64,000 nt of DNA from Pseudomonas weihenstephanensis (GCF_001043055.1 NZ_JYLF01000003.1:558001-622000); one strand, 5' to 3'; positions 34,607 to 44,917 are shown, numbered from the stretch's first letter. Numbers and translations are program-made. The notes: generated from the letters alone by a model not told the origin.

Positions 34607-35584
34607 TTAATGGACCTGCGGCTTGCCGCTGACGGTGACCCACCACGGTGTGTGTTGCTTGATTTGCACGGGCAGGGTGGGCAGCAAGGCGTTGAGCGCC
34701 AGTTCGATGTTGTTCAGCGGGAAGCTGCCCGTGATGCGCAGGTCGGCCACGTCGTCGTCAACGCCCAAGTGGCCACGTTTATAGCGGTTGAGTTCGCGCA
34801 CCATGTCAGCCAGTCGCGCGTTGTCGAGCACCAGCATCCCGTGGGTCCAGGCGTCTGCTGCGGGGTTGACGGCGAACATCTGGCCCAAGCCATCACGGTG
34901 CATCAACACTTGTTGGCCTTCGTTGTAGAGGGTTTCGTCGACGCTGCTTTGCGGGCGGGCAGCAACGCGCGATTGCAGGACGCTGAGCCGTGTGCCGTCG
35001 TCTTCGCGTTTGACCAAAAACCGTGTGCCCAGCGCACGCAGGCTGCCATCGCGGGTTTGTACGATAAACGGGCGAGCGTCGTTATGGCCGGTCTGCACCA
35101 TGATTTCGCCTTCGTGCAGCACGATCAGGCGGGTTTTGTCGTCGAATCGCACATCCACGGCGCTGTGGGTGTTGAGGTTGATCAAGGTGCCGTCGGCCAG
35201 TCGCAGTACGCGCTGTTCTCCGGTGGCGGTGCGTTGGTCGGCCATCCAGTAATCAACCGGCAAGTAGTTTTTACCCGCGAACAGCGTTAGCCCGATCACG
35301 AGCGCAAGGCTCGCCACGCCACCGCCGATTTTGCGCAGGCGCTGGTGCGCACTGTTGCGGGCCTTGAGCAATGCATTGCGGGCCGGGACGCTGGCGGTGC
35401 TGAAACGATGGTCGAGCATGCCCAGTTGCAGCCAGGCCCGGGCGTGTTCTTCGCTGGCGGCGTACCACTTGGCGAACTCGGCTTGCTCGACCTCACTGCC
35501 GTTGCCGCAGTCCAGGCACAATTGCCAGGCAATGGCGGCGTCCAGTACGCGGGCCGAAACCGGCTTGGTGTTGGCCTGGCTCAT
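34607..35584 (-). CDS. FecR-type anti-sigma / sigma regulator
   Basis: A 325-residue FecR-family protein. The ATG at 35584 overlaps the sigma gene stop by four bases. The N-terminal cytoplasmic DUF4880 segment has the AIAWQLCLDCG...FAKWYAASEEHARAWLQL pattern with W residues. A membrane helix (GVASLALVIGLTLFAG) follows at about 89-104, then the periplasmic FecR domain (GEQRVLRLADGTLINLNTHSAVDV) and a C-terminal STN-like part (LPVQIKQHTPWWVTV). It relays the receptor's signal to the FecI-type sigma factor. Confidence 0.92.
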   Translation of the reverse strand: MSQANTKPVSARVLDAAIAWQLCLDCGNGSEVEQAEFAKWYAASEEHARAWLQLGMLDHRFSTASVPARNALLKARNSAHQRLRKIGGGVASLALVIGLTLFAGKNYLPVDYWMADQRTATGEQRVLRLADGTLINLNTHSAVDVRFDDKTRLIVLHEGEIMVQTGHNDARPFIVQTRDGSLRALGTRFLVKREDDGTRLSVLQSRVAARPQSSVDETLYNEGQQVLMHRDGLGQMFAVNPAADAWTHGMLVLDNARLADMVRELNRYKRGHLGVDDDVADLRITGSFPLNNIELALNALLPTLPVQIKQHTPWWVTVSGKPQVH

Positions 35585-36105
35585 GTCGGCTCGCCATACA
35601 GTGCGATATAGCACTGACGAATGCCTTGGGTCAGGTACTGACGCACGCGTGGCACCGACACGCCAAGGCGTTCGGCGATTTGGGCGTGGGTCAAGCCGTC
35701 GAGGCGGCTGTAAAGGAAGGCGGCGCGGGACTTGCTCGACAGCTTGCCCAGCAGACGATCGATGGCTTTGAGGTCTTCGAGGATCAGTTGCTGTTCTTCG
35801 GGCGACGGTTGCTCGGCCTCCGGGATCAGCATCAATTCGTTGAGATAAGCCTGCTCCAGCGCGGCGCGGCGAAAGTAATCAAACAGCAGGCCCTTGGCGA
35901 TGGCGGCCAAAAAGGCGCGCGGCTCGCGCGGTGTTTGTAGTTCGGTGCGGCCCAGCAGGCGTACAAAAGTGTCCTGGCTCAAGTCTTCAGCCCGTTGCGG
36001 GCAGGCCACGTTGCGCCGCAACCACGCCAGCAGCCAGCCGCGATGGTCGCGGTAAAGCGATCCAACCAGCTCACCGTGGGGATTTTGGACTGACGACAAA
36101 GGCAT
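35581..36105 (-). CDS. FecI-type ECF sigma factor
   Basis: A 174-residue iron-starvation-type ECF sigma factor. The ATG at 36105 (MPLSSVQNPHGELVGSLYRDH) is preferred over an upstream TTG at 36117. Region 2: QRAEDLSQDTFVRLLG and PRAFLAAIAKGLLFDYFRR. Region 4: SRAAFLYSRLDGLTHAQIAERLGVSVPRVRQYLTQGIRQCY. It is expected to direct transcription of the downstream TonB receptor when the ferri-siderophore is bound. A Fur-box-like sequence lies just upstream. Confidence 0.93.
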   Translation of the reverse strand: MPLSSVQNPHGELVGSLYRDHRGWLLAWLRRNVACPQRAEDLSQDTFVRLLGRTELQTPREPRAFLAAIAKGLLFDYFRRAALEQAYLNELMLIPEAEQPSPEEQQLILEDLKAIDRLLGKLSSKSRAAFLYSRLDGLTHAQIAERLGVSVPRVRQYLTQGIRQCYIALYGEPT

Positions 36106-36125
36106 CACCGAATGCAAGTTTTAAC

Positions 36126-36144
36126 TAACGATAATTATTCGCGA
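36126..36144 (-). promoter_or_regulatory. Putative Fur box of the FecI-type operon
   Basis: On the minus strand the sequence reads TCGCGAATAATTATCGTTA, which fits the AT-rich NAT(A/T)AT hexamer array of Fur sites (consensus GATAATGATAATCATTATC). It is 20-39 bases upstream of the sigma gene start, where it would overlap the promoter. Iron repression of fecI-type genes by Fur is the usual arrangement. Confidence 0.6.
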
Positions 36145-36237
36145 TTGTGTCAGAGGCAAAAGCCATGCGCAATTGACGCTCATCGGATGGCCCACCTCAC
36201 TCCGGTGCTTTTGGATGGGAGCGCGGTGAGGCTTGAG

Positions 36238-36999
36238 TCAGAGCGGTGTACCGAGCAACACCAGCGAGGGCGCAAATTGCACATGGGCCTGGCTCCCAGC
36301 CTTTAGTCCAAGTGTTGCCAAGTGTTGCGCTTCGGTCAGCGCACACAGGGTTTGGCCATTGGGCAGGCTGATGCGCACTTCGCTGGGGCCATTGTCGGCA
36401 GCCAAGACCTGTTCAATTTGGCCCTCTAAGTGGTTGTGATCTGCGATGACGTCCTGGGGCGCAATCAGTTGTAACCAACCTGCCTTGATCAACGCGACGA
36501 CTGGGGTGCCGACCTCAAGCGCCAGCCGTTGCGTGCTGTCGTGAGTGATTTGCGCATGCAACAGCAGCCCGCCTGCCAGTTCAAGCGCAATCAAATCGTT
36601 ATGGCCCTGGTTGCGGATGGCGCCGACGGTGCCGTGCAACTGGTTGCGGGCGCTGGTTCTGAGCATCAACCGCCCCAGTAAATCGAGGTCTTGGGCGTCT
36701 TCAGCGGCTTCCAGCACTTGATGTTGCAACGCGTGCAAACGCTTATACAGGCGCAGCACACGCTCGCCAGCGACGGATAACCGTGCGCCGCCACCTCCTT
36801 TGCCGCCCACGCTGCGCTCCACCAGCGGTGTTTGCGCCAGGTTGTTGAGCTCGTCGATGGCATCCCACGCGGCCTTGTAGCTGATGCCCGCGCTTTTGGC
36901 GGCGCGGGTGATCGAACCTTGCTCGCTGATGTGCTGCAACAAGGCAATACGCTGCGGACGACGAACAATGTGTTGCGCAAGCAAAGCGGGCACGTGCAT
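36238..36999 (-). CDS. ModE-family molybdate-type transcriptional regulator
   Basis: A 253-residue protein. An N-terminal winged helix (RIALLQHISEQGSITRAAKSAGISYKAAWDAIDELNNL) ends in the ModE hallmark SVGGKGGGGARLSVAGERVL. Two tandem TOBE/Mop domains follow (ARNQLHGTVGAIRNQGHNDLIALEL near 116 and GTPVVALIKAGWLQLIAP / HNHLEGQIEQV later) that bind oxyanions. No modABC transporter is nearby, so it is an orphan within this window. Its upstream neighbour is comF, as in P. aeruginosa (PA0487-PA0489). Confidence 0.88.
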   Translation of the reverse strand: MHVPALLAQHIVRRPQRIALLQHISEQGSITRAAKSAGISYKAAWDAIDELNNLAQTPLVERSVGGKGGGGARLSVAGERVLRLYKRLHALQHQVLEAAEDAQDLDLLGRLMLRTSARNQLHGTVGAIRNQGHNDLIALELAGGLLLHAQITHDSTQRLALEVGTPVVALIKAGWLQLIAPQDVIADHNHLEGQIEQVLAADNGPSEVRISLPNGQTLCALTEAQHLATLGLKAGSQAHVQFAPSLVLLGTPL

Positions 37000-37056
37000 G
37001 GCGGTGGATTCGTAAGACGTCAGGGTCTGGCAAAGTGCCCGCTCACCGCCTGGCCG

Positions 37057-37797
37057 TCAAGGCGGCCCGTCGGGCTTGGGCGTGCGCGCCAGGCAATACA
37101 CGTCAACCCGTTTGGCGCCCGCCTTGAGCAACAGCCGGGCGACGCTTTCAGCGGTTGCGCCGGTGGTCAGCACGTCATCGACCAGCGCCAGATGCCGGCC
37201 GCGAACCTGTGCATCGGGGGCAATGGCAAAGGCGTGCAGCAAGTTGCGCCGACGGGTTTTGGCATCCAGCGCTTGTTGTGCGGGGGTATCTTGGGTGCGC
37301 ATCAGCCAGTGCGTGGGGCATGCAATGCCCAGGCGCTGAGCGAGCCATTCGCCGAGCATGGCGGCCTGGTTGAACCCACGCTGGCGCTGGCGGTGCAGTG
37401 ACAGGGGGACCGGCAGCAGGAGGTCGGGCCGGACATGGCCGTGTGCGTAGTGATTGAGCAGCGATTGACTCAGAAGTTCGGCTAACAAGTGGCCATAAGG
37501 CCATTTTGCGTGGTGCTTGAAGCGCACGATCAGGCTGTCCACCGGAAAGTCATACACCCAGGCCGCATGTACACGCTCAAACGCGGGAGGATGTTTGATG
37601 CAGTCGGCGCAGATCAGGCCCGATCCTGGCAGCGGCAACGCACAGTGTTGGCAGCCTTCACCCAGCCAGGGCAGCTCATGCTCGCAATCGACGCACACGC
37701 TGTGGAGGGCGTCGGCGTGCCCGTCACACACTAAACAATGCTGGCTATTAAATAGCCAGATGTAAACCTTGTTAAATAGACTGGGTTGACAGCTCAT
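37057..37797 (-). CDS. ComF-family phosphoribosyltransferase-like protein
   Basis: A 246-residue protein. The N-terminal double zinc-binding region has four cysteine pairs (CLVC, CVDC, CQHC, CADC). The C-terminal phosphoribosyltransferase domain carries the PRPP-binding motif HLALVDDVLTTGATAESVA. The family is linked to DNA uptake (ComF) in naturally competent bacteria; in Pseudomonas its precise reaction is unknown. It is divergent from bioB across 87 bases, a widely conserved arrangement. Confidence 0.9.
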   Translation of the reverse strand: MSCQPSLFNKVYIWLFNSQHCLVCDGHADALHSVCVDCEHELPWLGEGCQHCALPLPGSGLICADCIKHPPAFERVHAAWVYDFPVDSLIVRFKHHAKWPYGHLLAELLSQSLLNHYAHGHVRPDLLLPVPLSLHRQRQRGFNQAAMLGEWLAQRLGIACPTHWLMRTQDTPAQQALDAKTRRRNLLHAFAIAPDAQVRGRHLALVDDVLTTGATAESVARLLLKAGAKRVDVYCLARTPKPDGPP

Positions 37798-37884
37798 GTC
37801 GCATCCTTAAACATGCCGGGCATCCGTGCCGTGCCTGAAGTGATCGCTTCAGGTTCAAGTCCAGCATAAACAAGAGAAACGCCG

Positions 37885-38940
37885 ATGAGCGCCAGCACCT
37901 TTAACACCATGCGTCATGATTGGTCTTTAGCCCAAGTGCGGGCGTTGTTTACGCAACCGTTCAATGACCTGCTATTTCAAGCGCAGACTGTTCACCGTGC
38001 GCATTTCAACGCTAATCGGGTGCAAGTCTCGACGCTGTTGTCGATCAAAACCGGCGCCTGCCCGGAAGATTGCAAATATTGTCCGCAGTCGGGCCACTAC
38101 AACACTGGCCTGGCCAAAGAGAAGCTGATGCAGGTGCAAGCGGTGCTGGACGAAGCCGCGCGCGCCAAGGCTATTGGTGCGACACGTTTCTGCATGGGGG
38201 CGGCGTGGAAACACCCGTCTGCCAAAGACATGCCCTACGTGTTGAAAATGGTGGAAGGGGTCAAGGCACTGGGGCTGGAAACCTGCATGACCCTGGGCAA
38301 GCTCGATCAGGCGCAAACCGCTGCCCTGGCTGACGCGGGGCTGGATTACTACAACCACAACCTCGACACGTCGCCAGAGTTCTACACCAGCATCATTACC
38401 ACGCGCACCTACAGCGAGCGTCTGCAAACCTTGAGCTATGTGCGCGATGCCGGGATGAAGATTTGCTCCGGCGGGATTCTGGGCATGGGCGAGTCACTCG
38501 ACGACCGCGCCAATCTGCTGATCCAACTGGCCAACCTGCCAGAACATCCGGAGTCGGTGCCGATCAACATGCTGGTGAAGGTGGCCGGTACGCCGATGGA
38601 AAACGCCGAAGACATCGACCCGTTTGACTTCATTCGCATGCTGGCGGTGGCACGCATCATGATGCCGCAAAGCCATGTGCGGTTGTCGGCCGGGCGTGAG
38701 GCGATGAACGAGCAAATGCAGGCGCTGGCGTTCTTTGCCGGTGCCAACTCGATCTTTTACGGCGATAAATTGCTCACCACCGCCAACCCGCAAGCGGACA
38801 AGGACATGTTGCTGTTCAGCCGCCTGGGCATCCTCCCTGAAGCCCACGAAGACCATGCCGACGAAGTGCATCAGGCGGCCATTGAGCACGCCTTGATGGA
38901 CCAAAAATCCAGCGAGCAGTTTTATAACGCTGCGGTTTAA
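37885..38940 (+). CDS. bioB: Biotin synthase
   Basis: A 351-residue radical-SAM enzyme with the CxxxCxxC cluster motif ACPEDCKYC near residues 53-61 and further conserved segments ([73 protein letters not shown]). It inserts sulfur into dethiobiotin to make biotin. The ATG follows AAGAGAAACGCCG. It heads bioBFHCD; a palindromic repeat occupies the 114-base gap before bioF. Confidence 0.97.
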   Translation: MSASTFNTMRHDWSLAQVRALFTQPFNDLLFQAQTVHRAHFNANRVQVSTLLSIKTGACPEDCKYCPQSGHYNTGLAKEKLMQVQAVLDEAARAKAIGATRFCMGAAWKHPSAKDMPYVLKMVEGVKALGLETCMTLGKLDQAQTAALADAGLDYYNHNLDTSPEFYTSIITTRTYSERLQTLSYVRDAGMKICSGGILGMGESLDDRANLLIQLANLPEHPESVPINMLVKVAGTPMENAEDIDPFDFIRMLAVARIMMPQSHVRLSAGREAMNEQMQALAFFAGANSIFYGDKLLTTANPQADKDMLLFSRLGILPEAHEDHADEVHQAAIEHALMDQKSSEQFYNAAV

Positions 38941-38955
38941 CAGCGCCGCATTTTT

Positions 38956-39045
38956 GTAGTCGCTGACGCAGGCTGTGATAAAGGCCGCAGCACCTTGTTT
39001 ATAGGGGGCTGCCCACCGCAGCTCGCGGCAGTGACTACAGGGGAC
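38956..39045. repeat. Inverted palindromic repeat between bioB and bioF
   Basis: TGTAGTCGCTGACGCAGGCTG near 38955 is mirrored by GCGGCAGTGACTACAGG ending near 39042, with GCCGCAGC-type cores between. It is the second palindromic family of this window, placed in an operon gap like the REP elements in the betaine genes. Confidence 0.7.
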
Positions 39046-39054
39046 CTTTTTCTC

Positions 39055-40227
39055 ATGTCTTTTGATTTAACGGCTCGTCTGGCCGCGCGTCGTGCCGACA
39101 ATTTGTATCGCCAGCGCCCTTTGCTTGAAAGCCCGCAAGGCCCGCAGGTGGTGGTGGACGGTCAGCCTTTATTGGCCTTTTGTAGCAACGACTACTTGGG
39201 CCTGGCCAATCACCCGCAGGTGATCGAAGCGTGGCAAGCCGGTGCGTCGCGCTGGGGCGTGGGCGGCGGGGCGTCGCACTTGGTCATTGGCCACAGTCGC
39301 CCGCATCACGCCCTCGAAGAAGCGCTCGCCGAGTTCACCGCTCGCCCGCGCGCGCTACTGTTCAGCAACGGTTACATGGCGAACATGGGCGCTGTCACAG
39401 CGCTGGCAGGTCAGGGCGACACGGTGCTGGAAGATCGTCTCAACCACGCCTCTTTGCTGGATGCGGGCTTGTTGAGCGGGGCACGGTTCAGCCGCTATTT
39501 GCACAACGACGCCGCCAGTATGGCCAGCCGTCTGGAGAAAGCTGTTGGCCATACGCTGGTGGTGACCGATGGCGTGTTCAGCATGGACGGTGATGTGGCC
39601 AATTTGCCCGCATTGGTCCATGAAGCTCGCGCTAAAGGCGCGTGGTTAATGGTCGACGATGCCCACGGTTTTGGTCCGCTGGGTGCCACCGGGGGCGGAA
39701 TTGTCGAGCATTTCGGCTTGAGCCAGCACGACGTCCCCGTGCTGGTCGGCACCCTGGGCAAAGCCTTTGGCACCAGCGGCGCCTTTGTGGCCGGCAGCGA
39801 AGCGTTGATTGAAAGCCTGATCCAGTTCGCCCGTCCTTATATCTACACCACCAGCCAGCCGCCTGCGTTAGCGTGCGCCACGCTCAAAAGCCTTGAGCTG
39901 TTGCGCAGCGAGCACTGGCGCCGTGAGCATTTGAATGCCTTGATCCGCCAGTTCCGTGCCGGTGCCCAGCAGATCGGCTTGCAACTGATGGACAGCTTCA
40001 CGCCGATCCAGCCGATCATGATTGGCGACAGCGCAGAGGCGGTGCGCTTGTCGCAGCAATTGCGCGAACGCGGCGTGCTGGTCACCGCCATCCGCCCGCC
40101 CACGGTGCCTGTCGGTAGCGCGCGGTTACGTGTGACGTTGTCTGCCGCCCACACAGAGGCGCAGGTGCAGCTACTGTTAAATGCATTAAACGACTGTTGG
40201 CGAAAACCGGAGTCCGAGCATGCGTGA
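39055..40227 (+). CDS. bioF: 8-Amino-7-oxononanoate synthase
   Basis: A 390-residue PLP enzyme of the alpha-oxoamine synthase family. The ATG at 39055 gives [20 protein letters not shown]. Motifs: [13 protein letters not shown] near residue 43, [42 protein letters not shown], and the PLP lysine in [15 protein letters not shown]. It condenses pimeloyl-ACP with alanine. Its last eight bases overlap bioH. Confidence 0.97.
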   Translation: MSFDLTARLAARRADNLYRQRPLLESPQGPQVVVDGQPLLAFCSNDYLGLANHPQVIEAWQAGASRWGVGGGASHLVIGHSRPHHALEEALAEFTARPRALLFSNGYMANMGAVTALAGQGDTVLEDRLNHASLLDAGLLSGARFSRYLHNDAASMASRLEKAVGHTLVVTDGVFSMDGDVANLPALVHEARAKGAWLMVDDAHGFGPLGATGGGIVEHFGLSQHDVPVLVGTLGKAFGTSGAFVAGSEALIESLIQFARPYIYTTSQPPALACATLKSLELLRSEHWRREHLNALIRQFRAGAQQIGLQLMDSFTPIQPIMIGDSAEAVRLSQQLRERGVLVTAIRPPTVPVGSARLRVTLSAAHTEAQVQLLLNALNDCWRKPESEHA

Positions 40228-40939
40228 TCGTTTGATTTTGCTCCCCGGCTGGGGGTTGGGTATCTCACCGCTGGAGCCTTTGGCGGTTGCACTGCGTGGC
40301 CTGGACGCGCACCTGCGGGTGGAAATAGAACCCTTGCCGGTGCTCGCTTCGGCGCAGTTGGATGACTGGCTGGATGAGTTGGACGCGGCGTTGCCGGATG
40401 ACGTCTGGCTGGGGGGCTGGTCACTGGGTGGCATGTTGGCCAGCGAATTGGCCGTGCGGCGCGGCGAGCGGTGTTGCGGGTTGGTGACGCTGGCCAGTAA
40501 CCCGTGTTTTGTCAGCCGCGACGATTGGCCCAACGCAATGCCTTGTGACACCTTCGAGGATTTTATCGACGGTTTTCGTAAGGCCCCCAATACGACGCTT
40601 AAGCGCTTTTCTTTGTTGTGCAGTGAAGGTCGAGGTATGGCGAGCTTACTCCTCAATGGTGCGCCGAAGGCCGAGCCAGATACCTTGCTTGCAGGGCTGG
40701 AGCTGCTCGCCAAGATGGACACCCGTGCCGCCCTGCAACACTTTAATGGCCCGCAGTTTCATGTGTTTGCCGGGCAGGATGAGCTGGTGCCGGCGTCAGT
40801 CGCCAGTGATGTGCTGGCGTTGTTGCCTGATGTCGAAGTGGGCCTGATGGAACAGGCCTGTCATGCGTTTCTTCTGCAAGCACCCCACGAATTGGCGGCG
40901 GCGATTCAGAGCTTTTTAACCGGGTTGGGTGATGACTGA
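40220..40939 (+). CDS. bioH: Pimeloyl-ACP methyl ester carboxylesterase
   Basis: A 239-residue alpha/beta hydrolase with a nucleophile elbow [10 protein letters not shown] near residue 70, an acid residue in [11 protein letters not shown], and a catalytic histidine in [12 protein letters not shown]. The N-terminus [10 protein letters not shown] is the oxyanion strand. It releases pimeloyl-ACP from its methyl ester made by BioC. The gene overlaps bioF by eight bases and bioC by eight bases. Confidence 0.9.
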   Translation: MRDRLILLPGWGLGISPLEPLAVALRGLDAHLRVEIEPLPVLASAQLDDWLDELDAALPDDVWLGGWSLGGMLASELAVRRGERCCGLVTLASNPCFVSRDDWPNAMPCDTFEDFIDGFRKAPNTTLKRFSLLCSEGRGMASLLLNGAPKAEPDTLLAGLELLAKMDTRAALQHFNGPQFHVFAGQDELVPASVASDVLALLPDVEVGLMEQACHAFLLQAPHELAAAIQSFLTGLGDD

Positions 40940-41732
40940 TTTGAGTGTGGCAAGCCTGCCGGACAAACGTCTGGTGGCGGTTTCGTTTTCCCGCGCGGCG
41001 GCCAGTTATGACAGCGTGGCTGAACTGCAACGCAACGTCGGTCATGAACTGATGAGCCGTTTACCTGTGGGCCTAAGCCCACAACGTTGGTTGGATGTGG
41101 GCTGTGGCACGGGGTACTTCAGTCGCGTGTTGGGTCAGCATTTTCCTCGCAGCGAAGGGCTGGCGCTGGATATCGCACAAGGCATGCTGGCTTACGCCCG
41201 GCCATTGGGTGGCGCCCAGCACTTCATCGCGGGTGATGCCGAGTGCCTGCCGTTGCAAGACAACAGTTGCGACGTGGTGTTTTCCAGCCTGGCGTTGCAA
41301 TGGTGCGCGCACTTTGACGCAGTGCTCAGCGAGGCGCAGCGGGTGCTCAAACCGGGCGGTGTACTGGCTTTCGCCAGTTTGTGTGTGGGCACGTTGAGCG
41401 AGCTGCGTGACAGTTGGAAGGCGGTTGACGGGCAGGTTCACGTCAACCGATTTCGTGAGTTTTCGGCTTATCAACAGCTGTGTGCAGAAAGCGGCTTGCA
41501 GGTCAAAAGCTTGCACACGCAGCCCCATGTGCTGCATTACCCGCAGGTGCGCCAGTTGACCCATGAGCTAAAAGCGCTGGGCGCACATAACCTTAATCCG
41601 GGGCGACCTGAAGGCTTGACCGGCAGGGCGCGGGTTCAAGGGTTAATAACGGCCTATGAACAATTTCGTCAGCCACAGGGGCTGCCGGCGACGTATCAAG
41701 TGGTCTACGGCATCTTGGAGAAAGCGCAATGA
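40932..41732 (+). CDS. bioC: Malonyl-ACP O-methyltransferase
   Basis: A 266-residue SAM-dependent methyltransferase. The ATG at 40932 ([20 protein letters not shown]) is used rather than a GTG at 40929. Motif I is [16 protein letters not shown] near residue 54, with [13 protein letters not shown] and [13 protein letters not shown] downstream, as in BioC. The [21 protein letters not shown]-terminus is diagnostic. It starts pimeloyl synthesis by methylating malonyl-ACP. It overlaps bioD by four bases. Confidence 0.95.
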   Translation: MTDLSVASLPDKRLVAVSFSRAAASYDSVAELQRNVGHELMSRLPVGLSPQRWLDVGCGTGYFSRVLGQHFPRSEGLALDIAQGMLAYARPLGGAQHFIAGDAECLPLQDNSCDVVFSSLALQWCAHFDAVLSEAQRVLKPGGVLAFASLCVGTLSELRDSWKAVDGQVHVNRFREFSAYQQLCAESGLQVKSLHTQPHVLHYPQVRQLTHELKALGAHNLNPGRPEGLTGRARVQGLITAYEQFRQPQGLPATYQVVYGILEKAQ

Positions 41733-42409
41733 GCCTTGCCTATTTCATAACCGGCACGGACACGGACGTGGGCAAAACCACGGTTGCAGCAGGTTTGTTG
41801 TACGCCGCCCGCACGGCGGGTTTAAGCACGGCAGCGGGCAAGCCTGTGGCCTCGGGGTGCGAAAAAACCGCCCAAGGGCTGCGCAACGCTGACGCGCTGG
41901 CGTTGATGGCGCAATGCACGATTGGCTTGACGTATGAAGAGGTGAACCCGCTGGCGTTCGAACCTGCCATCGCCCCGCATATTGCCGCGCGCGAGGCGGG
42001 TGTGGCGCTGACGGTTCAATCATTGCTGGCACCGATGCGCCATATTTTGGAGCAACACGCCGATTTCACCCTGATAGAGGGGGCGGGTGGCTGGCGCGTG
42101 CCTTTGTCGGGGCAGGACAGCCTGTCTGACGTGGCCCAAGGGCTGGGACTGCCGGTGATTTTGGTGGTAGGCGTGAGGTTGGGCTGTATCAGCCACGCTT
42201 TGCTGACCGCTGAGGCGATTGCTCAAGATGGTCTGCAACTGGCGGGCTGGGTGGCCAATATCATCGACCCGCACACCGCACGGCTTGAAGAAAACCTGGC
42301 AACCCTGGCCGAACGCTTGCCAGCGCCCTGCCTTGGCCGGGTGCCCGCGCTCACGTCACCCACGGCGCAGGCGGTGGCCGAGCATGTGCAACTGGACCTG
42401 CTGGACTGA
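41729..42409 (+). CDS. bioD: Dethiobiotin synthetase
   Basis: A 226-residue ATP-dependent carboxylase with the P-loop [15 protein letters not shown] at residues 8-22 and later conserved segments [25 protein letters not shown] and [19 protein letters not shown]. It closes the dethiobiotin ring from DAPA and CO2. It is the last biotin gene; bioA is not in the window, as is usual for Pseudomonas. The start overlaps the bioC stop (ATGA). Confidence 0.97.
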   Translation: MSLAYFITGTDTDVGKTTVAAGLLYAARTAGLSTAAGKPVASGCEKTAQGLRNADALALMAQCTIGLTYEEVNPLAFEPAIAPHIAAREAGVALTVQSLLAPMRHILEQHADFTLIEGAGGWRVPLSGQDSLSDVAQGLGLPVILVVGVRLGCISHALLTAEAIAQDGLQLAGWVANIIDPHTARLEENLATLAERLPAPCLGRVPALTSPTAQAVAEHVQLDLLD

Positions 42410-42529
42410 GTGCGGCGCTATTGCTCAGGGCTATTGAAGGGTGCGCAACCATCAGGTTTTTTGACGGGCCTTTTGCCAGTATGTCTGCTTCAATGAAACC
42501 TGATGACCTTGAAAGGGAAGATATCGCTC

Positions 42530-42826
42530 ATGGAAATCTCGGGAAGCACCGCGTTCTACGCAGGTTTAAGTTCCATTCAGGCGGGGCAGAACCGTGTCGA
42601 TCAAGCGGGCGGCCACATTGCCAATGCCACGGTTGAACGCTCGGTCGCGAGCCAATCCTCCGACACACAGGTCAACCGCATGCGCGCTGTCGACCGCAGC
42701 CAGCTTTCAGATATTGCCAGTGATGTGGCTGATTTAAGCGTAGGCAAAGCGCAGGTCGAACTCGGCGCCAAAGTGGTACGCACCGCCGACGAAATGGTCG
42801 GTACGCTGATCGATACCTACGCCTGA
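42530..42826 (+). CDS. Small conserved protein with flagellar rod/hook-like C-terminus
   Basis: A 98-residue protein starting MEISGSTAFYAGLSSIQAGQ; this ATG follows GGGAAGAT and is preferred over an in-frame ATG at 42503. The N-terminus (GLSSIQAGQNRVDQAGGHIANATVE) and the C-terminus (AKVVRTADEMVGTLIDTYA) resemble the paired terminal helices of flagellar axial proteins such as FlgE/FlgG, without the middle domains. No other flagellar gene is near. A homologue occupies the same place after bioD in P. aeruginosa (PA0505). The function is unknown. Confidence 0.75.
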   Translation: MEISGSTAFYAGLSSIQAGQNRVDQAGGHIANATVERSVASQSSDTQVNRMRAVDRSQLSDIASDVADLSVGKAQVELGAKVVRTADEMVGTLIDTYA

Positions 42827-42840
42827 TCCTGGCGTGCTCT

Positions 42841-42910
42841 TGTAGCCTCGGCCCTACTGCCTGAGGGCTGCTGCGACGCCGCACCTCGCTTTCGCCTGCG
42901 GCGATGCTCG
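42841..42910. repeat. Palindromic repeat between the bio operon and the acyl-CoA dehydrogenase gene
   Basis: TGTAGCCTCGGCCCTACTGC is followed by several nested GC-rich inverted repeats (GCTGCGACGCCGCA; CGCTTTCGCCTGCGGCG). It resembles the second palindromic family of the window in its TGTAGCC opening and GC core but is degenerate. Confidence 0.5.
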
Positions 42911-43090
42911 TGGGGTGACATTCAACAGTCTTTCGATAATTCGCAGCTGTTCACCCTTAGGGACGAACGGCTCCTTGTGCCTGCTTGACAATAAATGGGC
43001 GTAAACGTATGTTTCAAACACCTGTTTGACCGCAATAACAAATTCTACGCGGTTGTTCATTCCCGGATTCATCAGCAGAGGTTTATCGCT

Positions 43091-44896
43091 ATGCCTGATT
43101 ACAAGGCCCCCTTGCGTGATATTCGCTTCGTTCGTGACGAACTGCTCGGTTACGAAGCGCATTATCAGAGCCTGCCGGCTTGCCAGGACGCTACTCCAGA
43201 CATGGTTGACGCCATTCTTGAAGAAGGCGCCAAGTTTTGTGAGCAGGTGCTGGCACCTCTGAACCGTGTGGGTGACACCGAAGGCTGCACCTGGAGTGAG
43301 TCCGGGGTCAAAACCCCTACCGGTTTTAAAGAAGCCTACAAGCAATTCGTTGAAGGCGGCTGGCCGAGCCTGGCGCATGACGTTGCCCACGGCGGTCAGG
43401 GCCTGCCTGAGTCGCTGGGCCTGGCGGTCAGCGAAATGGTGGGTGAAGCCAACTGGTCGTGGGGCATGTACCCGGGCCTGTCGCATGGCGCGATGAACAC
43501 CATCTCCGAGCACGGCACTCCCGAGCAGCAAGAGACCTACCTGAGCAAGCTGGTCACCGGCGAATGGACCGGCACCATGTGCTTGACCGAATCGCACTGC
43601 GGGACTGACTTGGGCATGCTGCGCACCAAGGCCGAACCTCAAACTGATGGTTCCTACAAAGTATCCGGCACCAAGATCTTCATCTCGGCCGGTGAACACG
43701 ACATGGCCGACAACATCGTCCACATCGTTCTGGCTCGCCTGCCGGATGCACCGGCTGGCACCAAAGGCATTTCGCTGTTTATCGTGCCCAAGTTCATGGC
43801 CAATGCTGACGGCACGCTCGGTGAGCGTAACGCCGTATCGTGTGGCTCCCTTGAGCACAAAATGGGCATCCACGGTAACGCAACGTGTGTGATGAACTTC
43901 GACGGTGCGACAGGTTTCCTGATCGGCCCGCCGAACAAAGGCCTGAACTGCATGTTCACCTTTATGAACACCGCACGTCTGGGCACCGCGCTGCAAGGCC
44001 TGTCCCACGCCGAAATCGGTTTCCAGGGCGGCTTGAAATACGCCCGTGACCGCCTGCAAATGCGCTCGCTGACCGGCCCTAAATTCCCGGAAAAAGCCGC
44101 CGACCCGATCATCGTTCACCCGGACGTACGTCGCATGCTGTTGACCATGAAGGCATTCGCCGAAGGCAACCGTGCGATGGTTTACTTCACGGCCAAGCAA
44201 GTCGACATCGTGAAATACGGCGTTGATGAAGAAGAGAAGAAGAAAGCCGACGCACTGCTGGCGTTCATGACGCCGATTGCCAAAGCCTTCATGACCGAAG
44301 TGGGTTTTGAGTCCGCCAACCACGGCGTTCAAATCTACGGCGGCCACGGTTTCATCTCTGAGTGGGGCATGGAGCAGAACGTTCGCGACAGCCGTATTTC
44401 GATGCTGTACGAAGGCACTACCGGCATCCAGGCACTCGACCTGCTGGGCCGTAAAGTGTTGATGACTCAAGGCGAAGCGCTCAAAGGCTTCACCAAGATC
44501 GTGCACAAGTTCTGCCAGACCAACGAAGGCAACGAAGGCGTTCAAGAGTTCGTCGCACCGCTGGCTGCACTGAACAAAGAATGGGGCGAGCTGACCATGA
44601 AGGTCGGTATGGCGGCCATGAAAGACCGTGAAGAAGTGGGTGCGGCCTCGGTCGACTACCTGATGTATTCCGGTTATGCCTGCCTGGCGTACTTCTGGGC
44701 TGACATGGCGCGTTTGGCCGCAGAGAAACTGGCTGCTGGCACGTCGGAAGAAGCTTTCTACAAAGCTAAATTGCAGACGGCGCGTTTCTACTTCCAGCGC
44801 ATCCTGCCGCGTACCCGTACACACGTTGCAACCATGTTGTCAGGCGCTGCCAACCTGATGGACATGAAAGAAGAAGACTTCGACCTGGGCTACTAA
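43091..44896 (+). CDS. Acyl-CoA dehydrogenase, long (~600-residue) FadE type
   Basis: A 601-residue FAD-dependent acyl-CoA dehydrogenase. The ATG at 43091 ([20 protein letters not shown]) matches the paralogue at 46678. Conserved segments: [20 protein letters not shown] (FAD/substrate loop), [50 protein letters not shown], and [16 protein letters not shown] around the catalytic glutamate. It probably corresponds to PA0506, reported as a long-chain FadE, in the same position after bioD. A rho-independent terminator follows. It performs the first step of beta-oxidation. Confidence 0.92.
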   Translation: MPDYKAPLRDIRFVRDELLGYEAHYQSLPACQDATPDMVDAILEEGAKFCEQVLAPLNRVGDTEGCTWSESGVKTPTGFKEAYKQFVEGGWPSLAHDVAHGGQGLPESLGLAVSEMVGEANWSWGMYPGLSHGAMNTISEHGTPEQQETYLSKLVTGEWTGTMCLTESHCGTDLGMLRTKAEPQTDGSYKVSGTKIFISAGEHDMADNIVHIVLARLPDAPAGTKGISLFIVPKFMANADGTLGERNAVSCGSLEHKMGIHGNATCVMNFDGATGFLIGPPNKGLNCMFTFMNTARLGTALQGLSHAEIGFQGGLKYARDRLQMRSLTGPKFPEKAADPIIVHPDVRRMLLTMKAFAEGNRAMVYFTAKQVDIVKYGVDEEEKKKADALLAFMTPIAKAFMTEVGFESANHGVQIYGGHGFISEWGMEQNVRDSRISMLYEGTTGIQALDLLGRKVLMTQGEALKGFTKIVHKFCQTNEGNEGVQEFVAPLAALNKEWGELTMKVGMAAMKDREEVGAASVDYLMYSGYACLAYFWADMARLAAEKLAAGTSEEAFYKAKLQTARFYFQRILPRTRTHVATMLSGAANLMDMKEEDFDLGY

Positions 44897-44917
44897 GCCT
44901 AAGCGCGTCACCTTCCC

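Noticed and set aside
42854..44824. A 656-codon open frame antisense to the first acyl-CoA dehydrogenase
   Set aside because: The plus-strand frame has the complete catalytic motifs; the antisense product has no recognisable domain.
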